DNA of 64,000 nt from Cyanophora paradoxa (Eukaryota > Glaucocystophyceae > Cyanophorales > Cyanophoraceae): contig QPMI01000281.1 in NCBI GenBank assembly GCA_004431415.1, positions 32,290-96,289 on the forward strand. The letters run 5' to 3'. A program made the translations under genes and the position numbers. Below are positions 43,701-56,640 of the stretch, one piece after another; the stretch's first letter is position 1, and the number at the start of each line of letters is the position of its first letter. The notes beneath the pieces were generated by a model. That model saw only the letters and a list, made by a program, of their open reading frames with translations. It did not search any database and was not told the DNA's origin.

Positions 43701-46700
43701 CGGAACCGGGAGATCTGCGACGGCTTCGAGGCGGTCCTGCAGCGCGTGCAGCGCGAGTCGGCGAACGTCGAGGAGCTGATGGAGGGGCGGCAGTTCCTGC
43801 AGAAGGCGGTGGCGGGGCTGACGAGCAGCGAGAAGGAGATCCGGCTCGTGGCGGACAAGCTGCGCGTGCTCGAGGAGTTCTGCTACTCCATCACCGACGA
43901 GGACCTGGACCTCAACTGCACCGCCGTCTCCTGGCCGGAGAAGATCCGCGCCGCCCTCTCCTCCAACGAGTACCGCCTCGAGGAGGAGAAGCGCCGCTTC
44001 AGCGGGGACCTCAAGGAGGAGCAGGAGCGCTTCAGCGGCGAGCTCGTGCAGTTCTCCAACGAGGTGGCGGCCCTCGCCAACCTCGACAACGTCGAAAACG
44101 TCGACGACATCGCCGAGCAGGCCCGCCCGCCCGCCGCCCCCTCCCGCTCGTTCGTTCGGCGGCCGCGCTGACGCGACGCGCCCCCCGCAGGTGTTCGACC
44201 TGCAGAAGCGGCTGGAGCAGGCGCAGGAGCGGGCGAAGCTGATCAACTCGCGGGAGACGCTCTTCGCGTGGGGCCTGACGGAGTACCCGGAGCTGGCGAC
44301 GCTGACGAAGGACTTCGAGCCGTACCTGACGCTGTGGACGGCGGCGTCGGAGTGGTCGCGGGCGAACCCCGTCTGGTTCGACGGGCCCTTCCAGGACCTG
44401 GACCCCGAGCAGATGGAGAAGGACGTGACGGGCTGGTGGAAGACCTTCTACAAGCTCGCCAAGGTCTTCAAGGACGTCCCGGGGCCCGCCGGCGTCGCCA
44501 ACGCCCTCAAGGGCAAGCTCGACGAGTTCAAGGTCCACCTCCCCCTCATCACCGCCCTCCGCAACCCGGGCCTCCGCGACCGCCACTGGGGCAAGCTCTC
44601 CGAGGCCCTCGGCTTCACCATCAAGCCCTCGGCCGACCTCACCCTCGCCTTCCTGCTCGAGCGCCGCGTCTCCGAGCGCCTCGAGGAGATCAACGGCATC
44701 TCGGACGTCGCGGCGAAGGAGTTCAGCCTCGAGAAGGCCCTCGACACCATGCTCGCCGACTGGAAGGAGATCGTCTTTGAGTCCGTCGCCTACCGCACCA
44801 CCGGGACCCACGGTCCGCCCCCCCGCTTCTCTCTCGCGCGCGCCCGCTCGCGCCCCCTCGGCGAGCCCCGGGGCGGGCGCAGTGCTCAAGGGCGTGGACG
44901 ACATCACGCTGGTGCTGGACGACCAGATCGTGAAGACGCAGACGATGCAGGGCTCGCCCTTCATCGGGCCCTTCCGGGACCGCATCGTTAAGTGGGAGGC
45001 GACGCTGAAGAATATGCAGGAGATCATCGACGAGTGGCTCAACTGCCAGAAGGCCTGGCTCTACCTCGAGCCCATCTTCGGGAGCGAGGACATCATGCGG
45101 CAGATGCCCACCGAGGGCCGCCGCTTCGCCGGCGTCGACCAGTTCTGGCGCAAGACGATGGAGATGGTCGTCAAGACGCCCTCCGTCCTCGCCGTCTGCG
45201 CCAAGGAGGGCCTCCTCACCTCCTTCCAGAAGTCCAACGCGGAGCTCGACCAGATCCAGAAGGGCCTCAACGAGTACCTGGAGACGAAGCGCCTCGCCTT
45301 CCCCCGCTTCTTCTTCCTCTCCAACGACGAGCTGCTGGAGATCCTCTCGCAGACGAAGGACCCGAAGGCGGTGCAGCCGCACATGCCCAAGTGCTTCGAG
45401 GCGATCACGAAGCTGGACTTCGAGCCGAACCTCGACATCACGGCCATGTACTCGGCGGAGGGCGAGAAGGTCAAGTTCATCCGCAAGATCGTCCCCACGG
45501 CCAACGTCGAGCAGTGGCTCCTCGACGTCGAGGGCGTCATGCGCGCCTCGCTGCGCCAGGTCATCGTCGACTCGATGGCCGACTACAACAAGACGCCCCG
45601 CGAGAAGTGGGTCCTCGCCTGGCCCGGCCAGGTCGTCCTCTGCGTGGGGCAGCTCTACTGGACCAAGGAGGTCCACGAGGCGATCCGCAGCGGGGGCGTA
45701 CAGGGCCTGCGCCAGTACGAGCAGAAGCTCGGGCAGCAGCTGGAGGCCGTGACGGGCCTGGTGCGGGGGGACCTGACGGCGCTGAACCGCATCACGCTGG
45801 GCGCCCTCGTCACCATCGACGTGCACGCGCGCGACGTCATCACGGAGCTCGTCCAGGAGCAGGTCGGCGACGAGAACGACTTCGGGTGGATCTCCCAGCT
45901 CCGCTACTACTGGGAGAACGACAACATGTACGTCAAGATGATCTCCGCCTCGCTCGCGTACGGCTACGAGTACCTCGGCAACTCCATGCGCCTCGTCATC
46001 ACGCCCCTCACGGACCGCTGCTACCGCACCCTCATGGGCGCCCTCCAGCTGACCCTCGGCGGCGCCCCCGAGGGCCCCGCCGGCACCGGCAAGACGGAGA
46101 CGACCAAGGACCTCGCCAAGGCCATCGCGAAGCAGTGCGTCGTCTTCAACTGCTCCGACGGCCTCGACTACCTGGCGATGGGCAAGTTCTTCAAGGGGCT
46201 GGCCTCGTCGGGGGCGTGGGCCTGCTTCGACGAGTTCAACCGCATCGACGTGGAGGTGCTCTCCGTCATCGCGCAGCAGATCCTCTCCATCCAGCGCGCC
46301 ATCGCCGCCTCCCTCCAGCGCTTCACCTTCGAGGGGACGGAGATCGCCCTCGACCGCTCCTGTGCCGTCTTCATCACGATGAACCCGGGCTACGCCGGCC
46401 GCTCCGACCTCCCCGACAACCTGAAGGCCCTCTTCCGCCCCGTGGCCATGATGGTCCCCAACTACGCCCTCATCTCGGAGATCTCCCTCTACTCGTACGG
46501 CTTCAAGGACGCCCGCAACCTCGCCCGCAAGATCGTCGCCACCTTCAAGCTCTCCTCCGAGCAGCTCTCGTCGCAGGACCACTACGACTTCGGCATGCGC
46601 GCCGTCAAGTCGGTGCTCACCGCCGCCGGCCGCCTGAAGCGGGACCTGGCGCTGGACACGCCGGAGGAGATCATCATCCTGCGCGCGCTGAACGACTCGA

Positions 46701-49700
46701 ACCTGCCCAAGTTCCTGTCGGAGGACCTGCCGCTCTTCCGGGGCATCACGAGCGACCTCTTCCCGGGGGTGGAGCTCCCCGAGCCCGACTACGAGAAGCT
46801 CTACAAGGCGATGGACGACGCCATCGCCTCCATGAACCTCCAGGGCGTCCCCATGTTCAAGACCAAAGTCATCCGTGCGCCCGTTGTGCTGTTTATTCGT
46901 GTGCACGCGCGCGCGTCGCCGACGGGGCGCGCCGGGGCGCCGCAGAGCTCTTTGAGACGGTGATGGTGCGGCACGGGCTGATGCTCGTCGGGGCGCCCTA
47001 CTCGGGCAAGTCCGCCAACTACAAGGTCCTCACCCACGCCATGTCCCACATCAAGGACCACCCCGACTTCCAGAAGGCCCGCCCGCCCCCGGCCCCGCTC
47101 CGGCACGCTCGCCGGGCCCGCCCTCCGGTCTGACGCCGCCCTCGGCAGGTGCGGTACCACGTGATCAACCCAAAGTCGATCACGATGGGGCAGCTCTACG
47201 GGCAGTTCGACCCCGTCTCGCACGAGTGGACGGACGGTGTGCTCGCCAACACCGTCCGCATGTGCGCCTCGGACCCCTCGCCGGACCGCAAGTGGGTCGT
47301 CTTCGACGGGCCCGTCGACGCCATCTGGATCGAGAACATGAACACGGTGCTGGACGACAACAAGAAGCTCTGCCTCAACTCGGGGGAGATCATCAAGCTG
47401 TCGCCGCCCATGACGATGATGTTCGAGGTGGAGGACCTCTCGGTGGCGTCGCCGGCCACCGTCTCGCGCTGCGGGATGGTCTACATGGAGCCCTCGCAGC
47501 TCGGCTGGCGCGCCCTCCTCAAGTCCTGGCTCCACAAGCTCCCCAAGACCCTCTCCGAGCTCCACGGCGACCGCATCGCGCGGCTCTTCGACTGGATGGT
47601 GGACCCGTGCCTGAAGCTCGTCCGCTACAAGCTGAAGGAGCCGGTGCCGACGACGGACATGGCGCTCGCGGCGGCGCTCATGCGGCTCTACCAGTCGCTC
47701 CTCGACGAGTTCCCCGAGGAGGAGAAGGACCTGCGCCTCTCCCAGAAGGAGCAGGAGACGCTCGTCGACTCGGCCTTCGTCTTCGCCCTCGTCTGGTCCG
47801 TCGGCTGCACCTCCGACACCCAGGGCCGTGCCCAGTTCAGCGACTTCCTCCGCACCACCGTCGCCAACGGCGGGCCCGGCGGCGCCAAGCTCGCCCTCGC
47901 GCTCCCCGAGCAGGGCCTCGTGCACGACTACCTGTACGAGAAGGAGCGGGCCAAGTGGGTGGACTGGATGAGCTCGACGCCGCAGTACGCGATCCCCGCC
48001 AAGGCGCGCTTCACGGAGATCACGGTGCCGACGGCGGACACCATCCGCTACTCGTACCTCCTGCGGCTCCTCGTGGAGCACCACGTGCACGTGCTCTTCA
48101 CGGGCCCGACGGGCACGGGCAAGACGATCATCGTCAACGACCTGCTGCTCAACGGCCTCGACAAGGAGAAGTGGAACGCCGTCCTCATGAACTTCTCGGC
48201 GCAGACGTCGGCGAACATGACGCAGGACATCATCGACTCGAAGCTCGAAAAGCGCCGCAAGGGCGTCTTCGGGCCGTCCTTCGGCAAGCGCATCGTCATC
48301 TTCGTCGACGACCTCAACATGCCGCAGCGCGAGAAGTACTTCGCACAGCCGCCCATCGAGCTGCTGCGGCAGTGGATGGACCACGGCGGCTGGTACGACC
48401 GCAAGACGACCGAGTTCACGCGCATCGAGGACATCCAGTTCGTGGCGGCGATGGGCCCGCCGGGGGGCGGCCGCAACCCCGTCACGCAGCGCTACCTGCG
48501 CCACTACAACCTCGTCGGCTTCACCGTCCAGAACGACGAGTCCCTCGGCCGCATCTTCTCCTGCATCGTCGACTGGTACCTCGCGGACTTCCCGGCGCAG
48601 ATGCGCGGCCTCGGGCGCCCCATCGTGGACGCAACCATCGAGACGTACAACGAGATCGCCCGCGTGCTCCTCCCCACGCCGGCCAAGTCGCACTACACCT
48701 TCAACCTGCGCGACCTCTCCAAGGTCTTCCAGGGCGTCCTCTCGGCGTACGCCCCGAAGATCACCTCCCAGGACGCGCTGATCCGCCTCTGGGCGCACGA
48801 GCTCTGCCGCGTCTTCCAGGACCGGCTGGTGGACGACGCCGACCGGGGCTGGTTCCAGGGCTTCCTCGAGCAGATGTGCCAGAAGCACTTCAAGCTCAAG
48901 TGGGCGGACGTGCTCCCGCCGGGCCAGGCCCTCGTCTTCGGCGACTTCATGGCGGCGGGGGCGGAGGGGAAGCAGTACGTGGAGCTGACGGACATGGCGG
49001 CCGTCACCAAGGTGGCGGAGGAGTACCTGGAGGACTACAACGCCGTCTCCCACAAGGGCGCCATGCACCTCGTCCTCTTCCAGTTCGCCCTGGACCACCT
49101 CGCCCGCATCTCCCGCATCATCAAGCAGCCCTTCGGCAACGCTCTCCTCGTCGGCGTCGGCGGGTCGGGCCGGCAGAGCCTCTCGCGCCTCGCCGCCCAC
49201 ATGGCGGACTTCAAGTGCGTGCAGATCGAGATCAGCAAGGGCTACGACCGCAACAAGTGGCGGGAGGACCTGCGGAACGTGCTGCGGCAGGCGGGGACGG
49301 AGGAGCAGCAGGTCGTCTTCCTCCTCTCGGACACGCAGATCGTGGAGGAGTCGATGCTGGAGGACATGAACAACGTCCTCAACACGGGCGAGGTCCCCAA
49401 CCTCTTCCCCCAGGACGAGACCACGACGATCGTCGAAAAGATGCGCCCGGCGGCGACGGCGGCGGGGCGGGGGGCGAACAACTCCATGATCTTCCAGTAC
49501 TTCGTGGAGCGCTGCCGCAACAACCTCCACGTCGTCCTCTGCATGTCCCCCATCGGCGACGCCTTCCGCAACCGCCTCCGCATGTTCCCGTCGCTGGTCA
49601 ACTGCTGCACGATCGACTGGTTCTCGACGTGGCCGGAGTCGGCGCTGCGCTCGGTGGCGGCGCACGCGATCTCGCAGGTGGACCTCGACAAGGGCGTGCT

Positions 49701-52700
49701 GGACGGGTGCGTGGACGTCTGCATGGAGATGCACGTCTCGGTGCGGCTCCTCTCGGAGAAGTACAAGCAGGAGCTGCGGCGCTTCTACTACGTGACCCCC
49801 ACCTCCTACCTCGAGCTCCTCTCCACCTTCAAGACCCTCCTCGCCGCCAAGCGGGACGAGCTCTCCAAGGCCCGCCGCCGCTACCTCGTCGGCCTGGAGA
49901 AGCTCCTCACGACGGCCTCGCAAGTGAAGGAGATGCAGCGCGAGCTCGAGGCGCTGCAGCCCGTGCTCATCCGCAAGACCGCCGAGACGGAGGAGCTCAT
50001 GAAGACGATCACGCGCGACTCGGCGGCGGCCGAGCAGACCAAGGTGGTCGTCGAGGCGGAGGAGCGCGAGGCGAGCAAGCAGGCGGAGGCGGCGGCGAAG
50101 ATGAAGGCCGAGTGCGAGGCGGACCTGGCGGAGGCGATGCCGGCGCTCGAGTCGGCGCTCAAGGCGCTGCGCACGCTCAACAAGAACGACATCACGGAGG
50201 TGCGCTCGCTCAAGACGCCCCCGGCCGGCGTCAAGCTCGTCCTCGAGACCCTCTGCATCATGCTCGGCGTCAAGCCCCAGAAGGCGCGCGCCGCCCCGCC
50301 CCCCGCAGCCGCACCCCTCCGCGCCCTTCGCTGAGGCGGGCGTCCGCAGGTGGGCGAGGTCGGCTCCAAGGTGGACGACTACTGGGAGCCGGCGAAGAAG
50401 GAGCTGCTGGGCGACTCGCACTTCCTCGACCGCCTCTACGAGTACGACAAGGACAACATCCCCGAGGCGGTCGTCGCCAAGATCCGCCCCTACATCAAGA
50501 ACCCCGAGTTCGACCCGGCGAAGATCGCGAAGGCGTCGAAGGCGGCGACGGGCCTGTGCCTGTGGGTGCGGGCGATGGAGACGTACGACCGGGTGGCCAA
50601 GGTGGTCGCTCCCAAGAAGAAGGCCCTCGCCGACGCCGAGGCCGAGCTCGCCGAGGTCCGCCTCCCCGCCCCGTGGCCCGCCCCGCGCCGCCCTGACGCC
50701 CGCGCGCCCCCAGGTCATGCAGACGCTGAACGCGAAGAAGTCCGAGCTCGCCGCCGTCGTCGGGCGCCTCGCCGAGCTCACCGCCGCCTACGAGCAGAGC
50801 GTCCGCGAGAAGCAGGAGCTCGCCGTCCAGGCCCGCCCGCCCCCGCCCCCCGCCCGCCCCGTTGAAGGTGGGGGGGACCGCCGGCTGACGCGGGGCCGCG
50901 GGGGCGCAGGTGGACGTGTGCGAGAAGAAGCTCAGCCGGGCGCAGAAGCTGATCGGGGGGCTGGGGGGGGAGAAGGACCGGTGGACGGCGACGGCGGAGT
51001 CGCTGGGGCAGCAATACGAGAACCTGGTGGGGGACGTGCTCCTCTCGTCGGGCATCATCGCGTACCTCGGGGTCTTCACGCTCACCTACCGCCAGTCCGT
51101 CGTCGCCGAGTGGGTCGAGGCGCTCAAGGCGCGGGGCATCCCCTGCTCCCCCGACTTCTCCCTCAGCCGCACCCTCGGCGAGCCCGTCAAGATCCGCGAG
51201 TGGACGATCTGCGGCCTCCCGTCGGACCGCTTCTCGGTGGACAACGGCATCATCGTGAGCAAGAGCCGGCGGTGGCCGCTGCTGGTGGACCCGCAGGGGC
51301 AGGCGAACAAGTGGATCAAGAACATGGAGAAGGCGAACAACCTGATGGTCGTCAAGCTCTCGGACAGCGACTTCGTGCGCTCGCTGGAGAACGCCATCCA
51401 GTTCGGGAACCCGGTGCTCATCGAGAACGTGGGGGAGGAGCTGGACCCCGTCCTCGAGCCGCTCCTCCTCAAGCAGACGTTCAAGTCGGGCGGGCGGATG
51501 GTGATCCGCCTCGGGGACACGACGGTCGAGTACTCCCCCGACTTCCGCCTCTACATCACGACGAAGCTGCGCAACCCGCACTACTCGCCCGAGATCTGCG
51601 TCAAGGTCTGCCTCGTCAACTTCATGATCACGCCGGAGGGCCTGGAGGACCAGATGCTGGGCATCGTGGTCGCCAAGGAGCGGCCCGACCTCGAGGACGA
51701 GAAGGCGGAGCTGATCATCCAGTCGGCGAAGAACAAGAAGGCGCTGAAGGAGATCGAGGACCGGATCCTGGAGCTGCTCTCGTCGGCGCAGGGGAACATC
51801 CTGGACGACGAGACGCTGATCAACACGCTGGCGCAGTCCAAGGTGACGTCGGAGGAGATCGCGAAGAAGGTGCGCGAGGCGGAGGTGACGGAGCGGAAGA
51901 TCGACGAGGCGCGCTCCAAGTACAAGCCCGTCGCCTTCCGCTCCTCCATCCTCTTCTTCGCCATCGCCGACCTCTGCCTCATCGACCCCATGTACCAGTA
52001 CTCGCTCTCGTGGTACATCAACCTCTACCTCTTCGCGATCGCGGACTGCCCGCGCTCGGAGCAGCTGGAGAAGCGGCTGGCGGACCTGAACGAGGCGTTC
52101 ACGTACGTGCTCTACCGCAACGTCTGCCGCTCCCTCTTCGAGAAGCACAAGCTCCTCTTCTCCTTCCTCCTCTGCATCAAGATCCTCCAGTCCGAGAGCA
52201 AGCTCGACCCCGCCCTCTTCCGCTTCCTCCTCACCGGCTTCGCCCCCGTCGCCCACGACGGGCACGGCGCGCACGCCCCGCCGCCCAACCCGGCCCCCGC
52301 CTGGCTCCCGGAGCTCGCGTGGACGCGGCTGCTCCAGCTCTCGACCATCCCGCCCTTCCACGGGCTGGAGAAGGAGCTGCCCGGGCACATCGCGCAGTGG
52401 AAGGCGCTCTTCGACAGCACGGAGCCGCACGAGGCGCACTTCCCGGCCCCCTACGGGGACCTGGACCCGCTGCAGCGGATGTGCGTCCTCCGCGCCCTGC
52501 GCGCCGACAAGGTGGTCCCCGCGGTGCAGGACTTCATCGCGCACACGATGGGCGCCCGCTACATCGAGCCCCCGCCCTTCGACCTCGCCGCCGCCTTCTC
52601 CGACTCCACCAACATGACCCCCCTCATCTTCGTGCTGAGCCCCGGCGCCGACCCCACGGCCGAGCTCCTCAAGCTCGCCGACGCCATGGGCTTCGGCAAG

Positions 52701-54653
52701 AAGCTCGGGGCCATCTCGCTGGGGCAGGGCCAGGGCCGCATCGCCGAGGCGATGATCAAGGAGGCGACCGCCAAGGGCTCCTGGCTCCTCCTGCAGAACT
52801 GCCACCTCGCCGTCTCCTGGATGCCCGAGCTCGAGCGCATCACGGAGGGGATGACGTCGGCCCCGGAGCGCGTGCACCGCGACTTCCGCCTGTGGCTCAC
52901 CTCCATGCCCTCGGAGCAGTTCCCCGTCTCCATCCTCCAGAACGGCGTCAAGATGACGAACGAGCCGCCCAAGGGCCTCAAGGCGAACCTGCAGCGCTCG
53001 TACCTCTCGATCGACAAGGACTTCTTCGCGGCGTGCAAGAAGCAGAAGGCGTGGAAGAAGATGCTCTTCGCCCTCTGCTTCTTCCACGCCGTCGTCCAGG
53101 AGCGGCGCAAGTTCGGGGCCCTCGGGTGGAACATCCCGTACGAGTTCAACGAGACGGACTACAAGATCTCGTCGCGCCAGCTGCAGATGTTCCTCGACGC
53201 GTACCCCTTCATCCCCTACAAGGCCCTCACGTACCTCACGGGCCAGGCCAACTACGGCGGGCGCGTGACGGACGACTGGGACCGGCGCCTGCTGATGGCG
53301 CTCCTCTCCGACTTCTACTGCGAGGCCATCCACGACGACGCGTACAAGTTCAGCCCGTCCCGCACCTACTACGCCCCCGCCGACGGGCCCTACGAGTCGT
53401 ACCTCACGTACATCCGGGCGCTGCCGATCCGGGACTCGCCCGAGGTCTTCGGGCTGCACGACAACGCGGACATCACGTACGCGCTGAACGAGACGGGCGA
53501 GCTGCTGGGGAACGCGCTGAGCCTGCAGCCGCGCACGACGGGCGGGGGCGGGAAGACGATGGACGCGGTGGTGGACGACCTGTGCGGGGACATCCTGGAG
53601 CGGCTGCCGCAGCCGTTCGACGTGATGGCGGTGCAGGAGAAGTTCCCCGTGCAGTACGAGGAGTCGATGAACACCGTCCTCACCCAGGACGTCCTCCGCT
53701 TCAACAAGGCCCGCCCCCGCCCCCGCCCCCGCGCCCCCCTCGCGCCGGGGCCGGCCTGACGCGGCTCGCCCCGGGGCGCAGCTGATCGTGGTGGTGCGCA
53801 ACTCGCTGGCCGAGCTGCGCAAGGCCATCAAGGGCCTCGTCGTCATGTCCGCCGACCTCGAGAAGGTGCGCGCCCCCCCAGAGCCCGCTGCCGCCCTCGC
53901 GCGCGGCCGGCCGAGCGCCCCCCGGCAGGTGGCGAACGCGATGTACGACGGGCTGGTGCCCGTCATGTGGGCCGGCGTCGCGTACCCGTCCCTCAAGCCG
54001 CTCGCCTCGTGGGTGCAGGACCTCATCGCCCGCCTCGACTTCATGCAGAAGTGGTGCGCCCCGCCCCCCGCCGCATCGCGCCGGAGGCAGCGCTGACGGG
54101 CTCGGGGGGAAGGATCGACACGGGGATGCCGCCCGTGTACTGGCTCTCGGGCTTCTTCTTCCCGCAGGCGTTCCTCACGGGGACCCTCCAGAACTACGCC
54201 CGCCGCCACAAGATCCCCATCGACATGGTCCGCCCCGCGCGCCCGGGCCCGCCCCGCCCGCTCTCCGCTCACGCGCCCCCGCCCGCCCCGCCAGATCCAC
54301 TTCGAGTTCGAGGTGCTGGGGGCGGGGGAGAGGCCGGGGCAGGGCCCCGCGGACGGCTGCTACGTGAACGGGCTCTTCCTGGAGGGGGCGCGCTGGGACG
54401 ACGAGCGGCGGCTGCTCGCCGAGTCGCACCCCAAGGTCCTCTACGTCCCCATGCCCGTCATCTGGCTCCGCCCCACCTCGACGGCGGGCGGCGGGCACAC
54501 GCACGGGGGGCACCACAAGGAGCGCCTCGTGTACACGTGCCCCCTCTACAAGACCTCGCGCCGCGCGGGGACCCTCTCCACCACCGGCCACTCCACCAAC
54601 TACGTCATGAGCGTCCTCCTCCCCTCCGAGCAGCCCGAGAAGCACGTGCGCCC

Positions 54654-54685
<32 letters not shown>

Positions 54686-54767
54686 GCCCCGGCAGGGGCC
54701 GTCCTCACGCCGCGCGCCGCAGTGGGTCAAGCGCGGGGTCGCCCTCCTCTGCCAGCTCAACGACTAG
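40794..54767 (+). CDS. Axonemal dynein heavy chain, probably single-headed inner-arm type
   Basis: A motor ATPase of motile cilia, roughly 4,150 residues, as expected for inner-arm monomeric dyneins. ATG 40794 opens [20 protein letters not shown]; exons 1-3 are the least certain. The tail holds [20 protein letters not shown] and [19 protein letters not shown]. The linker has WQKTFYKL-like and [18 protein letters not shown]-like segments. AAA1 has [20 protein letters not shown] (near 46078) with [12 protein letters not shown]. The AAA2 loop is GAPYSGKS (46989). AAA3 has GPTGTGKT (48103) and AAA4 [20 protein letters not shown] (49150). The stalk coiled coil and microtubule-binding tip span about 49.85-50.95 kb. 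The C-terminus ends [17 protein letters not shown] 54765-54767. I count about 21 introns of 50-110 bp; five (44121, 47077, 50284, 50831, 53709) begin with GC. The last intron (54647-54722) contains 29 consecutive C. The exact DNAH class needs a tree. Confidence 0.95.
54655..54683 (+). repeat. Poly-C tract (29 C) inside the last dynein intron
   Basis: A homopolymer within intron 54647-54722, sense strand C. Confidence 0.95.
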
Positions 54768-55464
54768 CCGCGGCCCGCCCCGCCCCGCCGCCTGCCTCGG
54801 TCTCCTCCGCTCCCCTTTCCAATCCCCATGCCCTTCGCGCTCAGAGATTAGCCTAGTCGACGTAGCTGTAGGTAGTGCTAGTTTGAGGCGTCCTTTTCAT
54901 GGTTTTGTAAAGATTGCTGAAAACTCGATTGTCAGGGTTGCTGAATCGCAGTGATTCCCGAGTGTCAGGCTCCTCGAACGAGGGAGCCGGATGACATCAT
55001 CATCATCATGGCACTAGGTTTTGAATTGCTCGAAACATGATCATGATGATCATGAACTCGGCTCGCCGCCGGTGCTCTTCAAGGCTTTTCGCTCCCAATT
55101 CGGAACGTGTTAGCTGCAGAGTGGTTTCTAGCCCTCTAGTATCTAAACTCCAAAAGCTTGCGAAATTGGCAAGTTCTCCGAAGTTCAATTTTGATCATGA
55201 CTCAGTGATGGATCGTAAGATCCAAGATCTATATATATATAAAGCTAGCCCCTGCCAGGCTGGCGAAGTCCAGTCCCAGTGGACCCAGTGGAGCTGGCCC
55301 AGCCTGCAGCTGGCCGCGGGCAGGAAGAAAAATGCGTTCGCAGGAGAGGTCATCAGCTAGAGTACACATCATGGCATGTACACCGTGGCACGCACATGCG
55401 TGACAGTGAAATTAAATTCAACACATGAAATTAAATTCAACACGTTACTAGTACTAAAGCTAAT
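54768..55464. other. AT-rich intergenic interval after dynein
   Basis: A sharp drop in GC after the dynein stop. It holds CATCATCATCATCATGG-like triplets near 55000, a TATATATATA run at about 55231-55241, and GAAATTAAATTCAACAC twice near 55408-55443. No gene was seen. Confidence 0.6.
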
Positions 55465-55469
55465 TTAAA

Positions 55470-55565
55470 GTTGAAATATGAAATATGCAAGAAAGTTACT
55501 TTGAAACGTACTTTTGAAATATGCAAGAAAGAAACGTACTTTTGAAATATGCAAGAAAGTTACCC
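55470..55565 (+). repeat. Three tandem units containing GAAATATGCAAGAAAG
   Basis: GAAATATGCAAGAAAG recurs at about 55483, 55516 and 55545, with an ACGTACTTTT spacer. It is AT-rich and unlikely to be coding. Confidence 0.88.
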
Positions 55566-55805
55566 GGTGACCGTAGAATTCGCCTTGGGGCGCGCGGGGA
55601 TGCGGCGGGGCGACTCGCGATCGAGGGGCGCGAGGGAGAGGGCGCCTGGGGCCGCCTCGAGGCCGGGGGGGGGCCGGCGGGGACGGCGGGTGCGGAGAGG
55701 TGCGCGGGGACGCCGCGCAGCGCCGCCGCGTCGCCCGCGAAGACCCTCGCCGGGGGCCTGGCGTGCAGCTCCACCGCATTCCCCCGCCCCGCGCTCCCTT
55801 CCACG

Positions 55806-55840
55806 CCCCCCCCCCCCCCCCCCTCCCCCCCCCCCCCCCC
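55806..55840 (+). repeat. Interrupted poly-C tract
   Basis: A run of 18 C, one T, then 16 C. It is poly-G on the strand of the neighbouring coding stretch. Confidence 0.95.
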
Positions 55841-56149
55841 TCCGCCGCCTGCCCCGGTGAAGGTGCACCGGGCCGGGGGCCGAGGGCGGCGGCGGGCAGG
55901 GGGTGCTCAGAGGCGTTGGAGAGGCGGCGGAGGAGCCGCGCTCCTCGCGCGTGGGCGAGGGGCCCGCCGCCGCCTACCGCGCCTGCCGCGCCGCGCCTGG
56001 TGAGGGCGGGCAGGGAGGGGCAGGGGGGCGATTCTGGAGGTCGGCGAGGGGCGAGGCCTCGGCCCCGTACGCGTGCGGCGTCTTCGATCAGGCTGCTGGT
56101 CACGCTCCCGCCCGGCCTGGCGTCGTCGGCACCACGCTGATTGATATCA

Positions 56150-56640
56150 GTGCCGGAGGATTGAGCCGGGAGAGGGGCGGAAGGGGCGCCGGGGTGGCGA
56201 GGGCGAGGGGCGGGGGGCGGGGCGCGCGCGTGGGGGCGCGGGGGCGGGGAGGCGTCCTCCTCGCTGGCGCTCGCCGAGCGGCCGCCGCCGCCGGCGAGCT
56301 CGTGGTGCGAACGGCGGCTTTCGCCGTGCTGGAGCTGGAGCTGGGCGATGAGGGGCACGGCGTTGCGGGCCCGAGGGAGGGCAGGTCCGTTGATGGTGTT
56401 CCGGCGCTGCAGCCGCCCCACCCGCTCCCTGGCGTGTACGGCGGCGCTCTCCCGCAGCGTGCGGAGCTCGATACGCACCGCGTTGGACGCGTCCACCACG
56501 GCGTCCACCACGCGAGTCGGGTCTAGCGGCTGTCGACGTCCGTGCCATGGCCAGCTCGGAGGGGCCGCGGCTTTGCTATCGCCGCCCGGCACCGCCGGCT
56601 GCACCTGCACGCCGGCCTTCGTGATGGAAATTTTAAAGCT
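56150..56640 (-). CDS. Unidentified coding stretch with GC3-type codon use
   Basis: One minus-strand frame reads KISITKAGVQVQPAVPGGDS, then RVVDAVVDASNAVRIELRTL, RESAAVHARERVGRLQRRNT, and NAVPLIAQLQLQHGESRRSH before drifting into Pro/Arg-rich low complexity. In the Val/Asp/Leu-rich part nearly every third codon position is G or C and amino-acid use is balanced, as in the true genes nearby; the other frames look random. The start codon, introns and end are not resolved, and the continuation into the AT-rich repeat at 55.5 kb is rejected. It would be divergent from the cyclase gene, matching the local pattern. No family is recognised. Confidence 0.4.

Noticed and set aside
44723-46906. Minus-strand open frame of over 700 codons
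   Set aside because: Same reason: antisense shadow of dynein tail and AAA1 exons.
46801-50781. Minus-strand open frame of more than 1,300 codons
   Set aside because: It lies exactly antisense to dynein exons, is low-complexity (Arg, Leu, Val, Asp, His), and follows from G/C at third positions removing stop codons. No family resemblance.
55465-56150. Extension of the unidentified minus-strand frame to 55465
   Set aside because: It would translate the AT-rich tandem repeat and the poly-C tract; codon composition collapses, so it is not coding.
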